Notes under the pieces: model-generated
What the model saw: only the letters and a program-made list of their open reading frames with translations
What the model was told of the DNA's origin: nothing
Database searches by the model: none
In this document: piece by piece, positions 5,221-12,198 of the stretch
How the letters are laid out: each line of letters opens with the position of its first letter
Numbering within the stretch: position 1 is the stretch's first letter
Program-made: the position numbers and the translations under genes
From: Sphingobacteriaceae bacterium
Lineage (GTDB): Bacteria; Bacteroidota; Bacteroidia; B-17B0; Aurantibacillaceae
DNA length: 14,640 nt
NCBI GenBank assembly: GCA_025360355.1
Contig: JANYCL010000124.1
Location: forward strand, 1-14,640
Direction of reading: 5' to 3'

Positions 5221-6294
5221 ATGGCGGCTAAAAAAACAAAATCTAAGTCTTTACGTAAGGGCGGAGGCAAAGCCAAAAAAGCTAAAAAATCAAAACCTGC
5301 AAAAAGATCTTCAGCAAAATCGAAGCCTAAAAAAAAGCCGCTAAAGAAAAAGGTAATTAAGAAAGTTAAGGCAAAAAAAGTTTCCAAAGTAAAAGTTAAA
5401 CCGGTAAAAAAGGCCGTTGTAAAACCTGAGAAGATCCAAAAGAAAGAAGAAGTAGTTTTACCGAAGAAAGAACGCAAGAATGCAAAACAACCTTTATATG
5501 TTCCGCCGCCGCTTCCGGTTATTGAAGTCAGCAACCATCCTAAATCGCGTGTAAAAAATATTTTGGTATCGCAGCCAAAACCTGATACTGATAAAAACCC
5601 GTATGTTGAATTAACACGTAAACATGCTTTGTATACAGATTTCAGGCAGTTCATTAAAGTAGAAGGTTTAACAGCAATTGATTTCAGAGCACAACGGGTA
5701 GATATTTTACAGCATCAAGCAGTAATTTTAACCAGTAAACAATCGGTTGATCATTATTTCCGTGTGTGTAATGAAATGCGGATCACTGTTCCTGAAACCA
5801 TGAAATATTTTTGCATCAACGAACAAACCGCATACTATCTTCAAAAATATATTCAATACCGCAAACGCAAAATATTTTTCGGACACGGAACAATTCTGGA
5901 TCTTGTAGATGTGATCAGAAAAAACAGAGAAGAAAAATTTTTATTACCTGTATCTGATGTTCACAAAGAACAGATCGTTGATTTTTTAGATGAGTTACAT
6001 ATCATGTATACAAAAGCTGTTTTTTACCGTACTGTTGCAGCTGATCTTACCGATATTAGAAATCTAAATGAATATGATGTGCTTGTGTTTTTTACTCCCG
6101 CAGGGATCAAATCTTTAAAACATAATTTCCCTGCATTTAAACAAAACAATACTCGTATTGCAGCGTTCGGACATGTAACTGCACAAACTGTAAAACAATT
6201 AGGTTATCGTTTAGATGTGTTTGCTCCAAATCCTCAAAACCCGAGTATGAGTGGTGCTTTGGATGCTTATATTAAAGAAGCGAATAAACGCTAA
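5221..6294 (+). CDS. hemD: Uroporphyrinogen-III synthase with a lysine-rich N-terminal extension
   Basis: HemD cyclises hydroxymethylbilane to uroporphyrinogen III with inversion of ring D, the branch-point tetrapyrrole for heme. Residues ~110-357 form the synthase, starting VKNILVSQPKP. Family-like segments follow: AVILTSKQSVDHYFRVCNEM, VPETMKYFC, QYRKRKIFFGHGT, DVLVFFTPAGIKSL, RIAAFGHVTAQTVKQLGY and a final APNPQNPSMSGALDAY. The enzyme is usually about 250 residues; here it is 357, because residues 1-90 are an extension with about 38 lysines (e.g. KPKKKPLKKKVIKKVKAKK) and no acidic residue before about 70, then a proline-rich hinge (YVPPPLPVIE, 93-102). There is no internal ATG, GTG or TTG in frame before the catalytic domain. 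The ATG sits five bases after the DUF4271 stop, so the extension is very probably translated. The stop overlaps the stop of the convergent radical SAM gene. Confidence 0.88.
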   Translation: MAAKKTKSKSLRKGGGKAKKAKKSKPAKRSSAKSKPKKKPLKKKVIKKVKAKKVSKVKVKPVKKAVVKPEKIQKKEEVVLPKKERKNAKQPLYVPPPLPVIEVSNHPKSRVKNILVSQPKPDTDKNPYVELTRKHALYTDFRQFIKVEGLTAIDFRAQRVDILQHQAVILTSKQSVDHYFRVCNEMRITVPETMKYFCINEQTAYYLQKYIQYRKRKIFFGHGTILDLVDVIRKNREEKFLLPVSDVHKEQIVDFLDELHIMYTKAVFYRTVAADLTDIRNLNEYDVLVFFTPAGIKSLKHNFPAFKQNNTRIAAFGHVTAQTVKQLGYRLDVFAPNPQNPSMSGALDAYIKEANKR

Positions 6295-7301
6295 GCCCAA
6301 ACTTTTGTTCCTTCAGTACAATTTGTACAGATATCAATTTCTTTTCTTGACTTTAAAATAGAACTTCTGAAATTATTGTATCCATCCGATAACCAAATTT
6401 TTTTAAACGATTGTTCTTTCAGATCTCCTAATTGATGTTTCGCATCTTTATCAAAACAACAAGGGACAATTAATCCATCCCAGGTAATTACACAACCGCT
6501 CCACATCCGCCAGCATTGATCCAATAATTTATTTTTTATCGACCATTTGCCATTCTCATTTTCTTTGTAACGGGAATACTTTTCGTTATCGGGAATTAAA
6601 TTATTTCCATTTTCAAAGTCATAAACTTGTGCGGTTTTTAATTTTACATCATCAACGCCAAGTTCTTCGGCTAATTTATAAACATCATTAATTTGATGTT
6701 CGTTTGGTTTTACAACTAAAAACTGAAACACAATTAAGGGTCGTTTACTTTTTAATTCTTTGCGCCATTTTACAATGTTTTTCGTGCCTTCAATTACCTT
6801 GTTCAGATCACCGCCAATTCTGTATTGCTCGTAAGTTTCCTGAGTTGTGCCATCTACCGAAATTATAAGCTTATCTAGTTTACTTTCAATGGTTTTCCTT
6901 GCATTTTCATCAGTTAAATAATGAGCGTTTGTGCTGGTTATTGTAAAAATTCCATTTTCAGAAGCATGTTTAACCATATCTAAAAATTTAGGATTTAAAT
7001 AAGGTTCGCCTTGAAAATAAAAAGTAAGATTTACGAGTGTATTTTTTAGTTCAGCAATTATTTTTTTAAAAAAATCGGCATCCAACATTCCGGTTGGTCG
7101 GGTAAATTGGCGCAAACCACTTGGGCATTCCGGACAACGTAAATTACAACTGGTTGTCGGTTCTATGGAGATGCTGATGGGAAGCGCTTTTATGAATGGT
7201 TTTTTGTAAATTTTTGAAACATAGTAAGATGCAAAAATCCAAAAAACATTAATGATTTTTTTAAAACTAAGTTTAGCGACTATTAATTGGAATTCTTTCA
7301 A
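6291..7301 (-). CDS. Radical SAM protein with SPASM domain, function unknown
   Basis: The 336-residue protein has the radical SAM [4Fe-4S] motif C52-x3-C56-x2-C59 in TTSCNLRCPECPSG, a following TFYFQGEPYLNP (the GEP that contacts SAM) and the strand LIISVDGTTQETY. The C-terminus is a SPASM-type auxiliary-cluster domain: C263, C270, C281, C282, then C325-x2-C328, with WSGCVITWDGLIVPCC and LGDLKEQSFKKIWLS as hallmarks. SPASM enzymes mature peptides, modify enzymes or act on small molecules; the substrate is unknown. A substrate peptide gene is not visible nearby. The N-terminal ~40 residues are basic and hydrophobic (KIINVFWIFASYYVSKIYKK), perhaps a membrane-associating helix. The given start is a TTG at 7301; an in-frame TGA at 7317-7319 limits the start to TTG or the ATT two codons upstream. 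The stop TAG overlaps the hemD TAA by four bases tail to tail. Confidence 0.9.
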   Translation of the reverse strand: MKEFQLIVAKLSFKKIINVFWIFASYYVSKIYKKPFIKALPISISIEPTTSCNLRCPECPSGLRQFTRPTGMLDADFFKKIIAELKNTLVNLTFYFQGEPYLNPKFLDMVKHASENGIFTITSTNAHYLTDENARKTIESKLDKLIISVDGTTQETYEQYRIGGDLNKVIEGTKNIVKWRKELKSKRPLIVFQFLVVKPNEHQINDVYKLAEELGVDDVKLKTAQVYDFENGNNLIPDNEKYSRYKENENGKWSIKNKLLDQCWRMWSGCVITWDGLIVPCCFDKDAKHQLGDLKEQSFKKIWLSDGYNNFRSSILKSRKEIDICTNCTEGTKVWA

Positions 7302-7317
7302 AAAAATGCAGTTCTTT

Positions 7318-7325
7318 CAAAGGTA
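7318..7325 (-). promoter_or_regulatory. -7 element for the radical SAM gene
   Basis: On the minus strand this reads TACCTTTG, a perfect TAnnTTTG match, 16 bases before the TTG start at 7301. It implies a leader of about ten bases and so supports a non-ATG start close to 7301. No -33 TTG at standard spacing is visible. Confidence 0.55.
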
Positions 7326-7344
7326 AGAATAACCCTTTTTAAAA

Positions 7345-7366
7345 CTAATTTCTACACCAAAATTAG
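7345..7366. repeat. Short inverted repeat in the divergent region
   Basis: CTAATTT (7345-7351) and AAATTAG (7360-7366) form a perfect 7-bp inverted repeat with an 8-base spacer. It lies 20 bases upstream of the radical SAM -7 element and about 115 bases upstream of the act operon -7 element. It could be an operator for the SAM gene, but such AT-rich repeats arise easily by chance. The rest of the 264-base divergent region (7302-7565) holds only the two promoters. Confidence 0.25.
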
Positions 7367-7478
7367 CTTTATCGGTTGAAAAATGACATTGGTCAGAATA
7401 GCTTATTTAGAATTATTATAAATTACATCCTTTGTTAAAAATATTTAAATATTACGATTTTAATATGATTTCTTCTGC

Positions 7479-7486
7479 TAAATTTG
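7479..7486 (+). promoter_or_regulatory. -7 element for the alternative complex III operon
   Basis: TAAATTTG is a perfect TAnnTTTG match, 80 bases before the preferred actA ATG (7566) and 23 bases before a possible GTG start (7509). Two copies of TGTCATT (7499-7505 and 7510-7516), offset by 11 bases, lie just downstream near the expected transcript start. Confidence 0.5.
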
Positions 7487-7565
7487 CCAGCATTAAACTG
7501 TCATTATAGTGTCATTTAACAAACAACAAACCAGGATTTCTTCCTGTAAAAATATAGATAGCCGT

Positions 7566-8840
7566 ATGTTTCATTTTTCTTTTAAATCTTTGCTTGGGGT
7601 AGTAATGATGTTCGTGATCTTTTCGGGCAACATCAGCGCTCAGGACGGAGCTAAATTGTTTAAGCAAAATTGCGCAGTTTGTCACTCCTCGCACACTTCC
7701 CAAAAAATAACTGGTCCGGGTTTAGCCGGCGTTTTTGACCGCGCTCCAAAAGGAGACTGGATCAACAAGTGGATCTTAAACAGCGAAAAAACCATTAAGA
7801 GCGGAGACGCTTATGCCAACAAAATTTTTGCGGAAAATAACAAATCTGCAATGACGGTTTTTGAAGGACAATTAACTCCAAAAGATATTGAATCTATCAT
7901 TGGTTTCATTAAAGGTCCTGCTCCTGTTGTTGCTGGTCCTGCCGGTGCTACTAAAGGCCCTGAAGGTGAAGGAGAAGCAGTTAAACCGGGTATTGATCCA
8001 TTATTTTTTACACTTGGTTTAGTTGTTATTTTAGCAATATTGATCACAACTTTCCGCAGCGTTCGCATGTCAATGCAAAACAACGCTAACAGAGTTGAAG
8101 GCAAACCTGAAAATCCGGATGTTACTTTTTTCGAAGAAGCAAAAGGATGGATCAGTGGTCACCGCCGTTTAGTTGGTGTACTTTGCATCGTAATTGGTTT
8201 TATGGGAATGAAGAGTTGTTGGGATGCTTGTTTCGATATAGGTGTTTATTACGATTGGGAAACACAAAAAGGTTATCACCCTAGTCAACCAATAAAATTC
8301 TCTCACAAAATTCACGCAGGAGATAATGAAATTGCTTGTCAGTATTGTCATAACACAGTTGAAAAATCCCGTCATGCGGGTATTCCTTCAGTTAACGTTT
8401 GTATGAATTGTCATAAAGGAATTACAAAAACTGCAAACGCAGGTTCTGAAAAAGAGATCGGTAAAATTTATGCAGCAGCAGGTTTTGATGTTGCTAGCGG
8501 AAAATACGACGATTCAAAAACAAATCCACTTACATGGTTAAAGGTTCATAATTTACCTGATCACGTTTATTTCAATCACTCGCAACACGTTGTAGTTGGA
8601 AAATTAGATTGTGCAAATTGCCACGGTGATGTTAAAAAAATGACAACAGTTGAACAACGCGCACCACTTACAATGAAATGGTGTATCGAGTGTCACCGCA
8701 AAACTGAAGTTGCAATGGAAGGTAATGCCTATTACGACCGTTTACACAAAGCATTAAAAGAAAAATATAAAGGACATTATGATGTTAAGTTTACCGTTGA
8801 TAAAATTGGTGGACTTGAATGTGCAAAATGTCATTATTAA
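7566..8840 (+). CDS. actA: Alternative complex III subunit ActA, multiheme cytochrome c
   Basis: ActA carries electrons within alternative complex III, the quinol-oxidising complex that replaces bc1. The frame is open from a GTG at 7509 (443 residues), but ATG 7566 is preferred (424 residues) because it directly begins a signal-peptide-like N-terminus (MFHFSFKSLLGVVMMFVIFS, then GNISAQD). From ATG 7566 (subtract 19 from 443-residue numbering), the N-terminal mono-heme domain has CAVCH at 36-40, a plausible Met ligand in KSAMTVF near 96 and LTPKDIESIIGFIKG. A Gly/Pro/Ala linker follows, with membrane segments near 145-163 and 201-217. The periplasmic part has five more sites: CQYCH (258), CMNCH (279), CANCH (349), CIECH (373) and CAKCH (419), plus extra His residues for bis-His ligation. 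The five C-terminal sites match the pentaheme ActA; the N-terminal domain is an additional fused cytochrome c. It is first in the operon, 25 bases before actB. Confidence 0.92.
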   Translation: MFHFSFKSLLGVVMMFVIFSGNISAQDGAKLFKQNCAVCHSSHTSQKITGPGLAGVFDRAPKGDWINKWILNSEKTIKSGDAYANKIFAENNKSAMTVFEGQLTPKDIESIIGFIKGPAPVVAGPAGATKGPEGEGEAVKPGIDPLFFTLGLVVILAILITTFRSVRMSMQNNANRVEGKPENPDVTFFEEAKGWISGHRRLVGVLCIVIGFMGMKSCWDACFDIGVYYDWETQKGYHPSQPIKFSHKIHAGDNEIACQYCHNTVEKSRHAGIPSVNVCMNCHKGITKTANAGSEKEIGKIYAAAGFDVASGKYDDSKTNPLTWLKVHNLPDHVYFNHSQHVVVGKLDCANCHGDVKKMTTVEQRAPLTMKWCIECHRKTEVAMEGNAYYDRLHKALKEKYKGHYDVKFTVDKIGGLECAKCHY

Positions 8841-8865
8841 ACCGGTACTAACGATAATATAATAG

Positions 8866-11800
8866 ATGTCTATGTCAAAAAAATACTGGAGAGGCTTATC
8901 CGAATTAAACGAAAGCCCTGAGTTTTTAAAGCAACATCAAACTGAGTTTGCTGAACCGCTTCCTATAGATGAATTTCTAAATGGAGAAGAAGAAAAATCC
9001 GGCACTAGCCGTCGTGATTTCTTAAAAGTAATGGGCTTTTCTACAGCTGCAGTTGCATTAGCTGCTTGTGAAACTCCTGTTAACAAAGCAATTCCTTATG
9101 TTGTAAAACCTGAGGAAGTAACTCCGGGTGTAGCTAATTTTTATGCTTCAACTTTTTATGATGGCCACGATTACGCATCTGTGTTAGTGAAAACACGTGA
9201 AGGCCGTCCGGTAAAAATTGAAGGCAACGAATTATCAAAAGTATCTTACGGTGCTACAAGTGCACGTGTTCAAGCTTCTATTTTAAGTTTATATGATGGT
9301 GCCCGTTTAGTAGGTCCTGTTGTTAAAGGTTCTTATTCTACTTGGAAAAATGCTGATGAAATAGTTGGAAAAGCAATAGGTTCCGGTAACACCGTTATAT
9401 TAACTTCATCAATTATCAGTCCTACAACTAAAGCAGTTGTAGCTGAGTTTACAGCAAAACATCCAAACACAAAACACGTTACTTACGATGCAGTTTCCTA
9501 TTCAGCTTTAAATGCAGCAAATAAAAATGTATTTGGAAAAGCAGTTGTTTCATCGTACAATTTTAATAAAGCAAAAACCATTGTTGGAATTGCTTGCGAT
9601 TTTTTAGGAACATGGCTAAACCCGATCGAATTTGCTAACCAATACAGCAAAACACGTAAAGTTTCTAAAGAAAATCCGGTGATGAGCAAACATTACCATT
9701 TCGAAGCTAACATGTCGTTAACCGGTGCAAATGCCGATTACCGTTACATGGTTAAGCCGTCAGAATATGGTAAAGCAGTTACCGCGTTATATAATGAAGT
9801 TGCATCTGCAACAGGAAACGCAAAAGTTTCAGGTGATACTAAATTATCAAATCCTGAATCTGAAAAAGCAATTTTAAAAGTTGCAAAAGAATTAGTTGAG
9901 AATAAAGGAAATTCACTTGTTGTTTCAGGTGCAAATGATGAAGGTGTTCAAACTTTAGTGAACGGCATTAATAAAATGTTAGATAACTATGGTAAAACTG
10001 TTGATCACGTTAATCATTTCAATTTAAAACAAGCTAACGATAAAGAATTTGTTGATCTAGTTGCTGATATGAATGCAGGTAAAGTGTCTGTTTTGATGAC
10101 TTGTAATTGTAACCCTGTCTATACATCTCCTGCTTCATTAAAATTTGGTGATGCTTATAAAAAAGTAGGTACAAAAATTTCTTTCTCTCAGGTATTGGAC
10201 GAAACTTCTACAATGGCAGATGTTGTTTGTCCTGATAATCATTACTTAGAATCATGGAATGATGCAAATCCAAGAGCAGGTCATTTCAGTTTACAACAAC
10301 CAACTATCAATCCTATTTTCAGTGCACCGCGTTACGAAGGTACACGTCAGTTCCAGGATTCATTATTAGCTTGGTCAGGTGTTAGATCAAATTATTATAC
10401 ATACTTACAAGCTTATTGGCAAAATCATGTTTTCCCACAACAAGGGAAATATTTAGATTTTGCTTCTTTCTGGGCGCATACTTTACACGATGGTGTTTTA
10501 AAAGTAAATATTGCAAAAGAAATTCCGGTTGTTGTAATGGCAAAAGATTCGGCGGGTATGCCGATCATGAGTGGTGTTGCTTCTTTAAATGCAATTGATA
10601 CAGCAAAAACAGAAGTTGCTCAACCAACAACTAATATTGTTCCTGAAATTCTTCCTACTCCCGATTATAACAAAGCTGCATCTATGGCAACTTCAGTTAA
10701 AGGTGGTGCATTTGAATTAGCGGTTTACGAAAAAATTGGTTTGGGTAACGGTAACCAAAGTAATAATCCATGGTTAATGGAATTACCTGATCCTATTTCT
10801 AAAGTAACTTGGGATAATTATATCACAATGGCTCCTGCTGATGTAAAAGCAATGGGCTTAAATGAAATGTTACGTCAGGATATTATTGGAACCGTTGCTA
10901 CACTTTCTGTTAATGGTGTTACAGTTAACGTTCCTGTTTTACCTCAGCCCGGACAAATGCCTGGTACTATTGGTTTAGCTTTGGGTTATGGTCGCAATGC
11001 AAAAAATTTGAAAGTTGCTGATGGAGTTGGTGTTAATGCATTTTGGTTTTTAAATATTTCTAACGATACAATTCAATTCGGTTCTCCTTCTGTTACAATA
11101 ACAAAAACAGAAGAAACCCATAAATTCTCTGCTACTCAAATACAGCATACAATTATGGGTCGTGAAGAAGCGATCTTGCGCGAAGTATCTTTAAAAGAAT
11201 TCAAAGAGAAAGAAAAAGAAGAATGGAATCCTGCTACCATGATGCAAACGCATGAAGGTAAAGTTCCTATTGCAGAAGTTGATCTCTGGAAAGATTATCC
11301 GCGCATGAACCACAAATGGGGTTTAAGTATTGATATGACTTCTTGTATCGGATGCGCAGCTTGCGTTGTTGCTTGCGGTGTAGAAAATAACGTTGCTACT
11401 GTTGGTAAACTTGAGATCAGCAGAACGCGTGATATGTACTGGTTACGTATCGACCGTTATTATTCTTCTGACATGAACAAAGAAAAAGGTGCTGAAGAAA
11501 AAGTAGCCTACAAACAAATTTATTTGGACATGGAAACGCCTTCAAATAATCCGAAGGTTACTTTCCAGCCGATCATGTGTCAACATTGTAATCACGCGCC
11601 TTGCGAAACAGTTTGTCCTGTATTAGCAACTAGCCATAGTGGTGAAGGTTTAAATATGATGACGTATAACCGTTGTATCGGTACACGTTATTGCGCAAAC
11701 AACTGTCCGTTTAAAGTTCGTCGCTTTAACTGGTTCAATTATAATGCAAATCCATTATTTGCAAATGTAAATCCTGCACAACAAGAATTAGGACGAATGG

Positions 11801-12174
11801 TATTGAATCCGGATGTTGTTGTTCGTTCCCGTGGTGTAATGGAAAAATGTTCAATGTGTCAGCAACGTATTCAAGCAGGGAAACTCGAAGCGAAAAAAGC
11901 AATGGCCCCTGTTGTTGATGGTGCGATTAAAACTGCTTGTCAGCAAGCTTGTCCTACCAACGCGATAATGTTTGGTGATGTGAATGATGAAAATTCAGAG
12001 ATCGCAAAATGGCGCGCTAATGAACGTAATTATTTCTTATTAGAAGATCTTGGAGTGAAGCCAACTGTTTCTTATTTAGTAAAAGTAAGAAATCAGGAAG
12101 AACCTGTTCTTAGAGAAGAAGGAAATAAAACCGAAGAGAAACACGAAGAAAAAACTGAAGAGAAACACGCATAA
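8866..12174 (+). CDS. actB: Alternative complex III subunit ActB, Fe-S protein with molybdopterin-type domain
   Basis: The 1102-residue protein fuses a molybdoenzyme-like domain (~70-790), which in ActB lacks the cofactor, to a ferredoxin-like four-cluster domain (~800-1080). The N-terminus has a twin-arginine motif at 48-54 (SRRDFLK) and a lipobox LAAC with C68, so it is a Tat-exported lipoprotein. Cluster ligands are clear. They are C827-x2-C830-x2-C833-x3-C837, C905-x2-C908-x4-C913-x3-C917, and C937-x2-T940-x2-C943-x3-C947, where Thr replaces a Cys as expected for a [3Fe-4S] site. The fourth set is C995-x2-C998-x26-C1025-x3-C1029. It passes electrons from the quinol site at ActC towards the ActA/ActE hemes. 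The last 17 residues are a charged tail with KTEEKH repeated (1088-1093, 1096-1101). An ATG two codons in is an alternative start. The gap to actC is 24 bases. Confidence 0.95.
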   Translation: MSMSKKYWRGLSELNESPEFLKQHQTEFAEPLPIDEFLNGEEEKSGTSRRDFLKVMGFSTAAVALAACETPVNKAIPYVVKPEEVTPGVANFYASTFYDGHDYASVLVKTREGRPVKIEGNELSKVSYGATSARVQASILSLYDGARLVGPVVKGSYSTWKNADEIVGKAIGSGNTVILTSSIISPTTKAVVAEFTAKHPNTKHVTYDAVSYSALNAANKNVFGKAVVSSYNFNKAKTIVGIACDFLGTWLNPIEFANQYSKTRKVSKENPVMSKHYHFEANMSLTGANADYRYMVKPSEYGKAVTALYNEVASATGNAKVSGDTKLSNPESEKAILKVAKELVENKGNSLVVSGANDEGVQTLVNGINKMLDNYGKTVDHVNHFNLKQANDKEFVDLVADMNAGKVSVLMTCNCNPVYTSPASLKFGDAYKKVGTKISFSQVLDETSTMADVVCPDNHYLESWNDANPRAGHFSLQQPTINPIFSAPRYEGTRQFQDSLLAWSGVRSNYYTYLQAYWQNHVFPQQGKYLDFASFWAHTLHDGVLKVNIAKEIPVVVMAKDSAGMPIMSGVASLNAIDTAKTEVAQPTTNIVPEILPTPDYNKAASMATSVKGGAFELAVYEKIGLGNGNQSNNPWLMELPDPISKVTWDNYITMAPADVKAMGLNEMLRQDIIGTVATLSVNGVTVNVPVLPQPGQMPGTIGLALGYGRNAKNLKVADGVGVNAFWFLNISNDTIQFGSPSVTITKTEETHKFSATQIQHTIMGREEAILREVSLKEFKEKEKEEWNPATMMQTHEGKVPIAEVDLWKDYPRMNHKWGLSIDMTSCIGCAACVVACGVENNVATVGKLEISRTRDMYWLRIDRYYSSDMNKEKGAEEKVAYKQIYLDMETPSNNPKVTFQPIMCQHCNHAPCETVCPVLATSHSGEGLNMMTYNRCIGTRYCANNCPFKVRRFNWFNYNANPLFANVNPAQQELGRMVLNPDVVVRSRGVMEKCSMCQQRIQAGKLEAKKAMAPVVDGAIKTACQQACPTNAIMFGDVNDENSEIAKWRANERNYFLLEDLGVKPTVSYLVKVRNQEEPVLREEGNKTEEKHEEKTEEKHA

Positions 12175-12198
12175 TATTAATAACATTAAATAAAGAAT

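Noticed and set aside
5205..5654. 149-residue open frame on the minus strand, rich in Phe
   Set aside because: It is the antisense shadow of the lysine-rich start of hemD (AAA codons read as TTT). It has no promoter or family resemblance and overlaps a supported gene.
7302..7565. A small RNA or riboswitch in the largest non-coding gap
   Set aside because: Apart from two -7 boxes and short AT-rich repeats I see no conserved aptamer-like or terminator structure.
7811..8104. 97-residue minus-strand frame opposite actA
   Set aside because: Shadow of the ActA linker and membrane region; low-complexity Pro/Gly translation, no initiation context.
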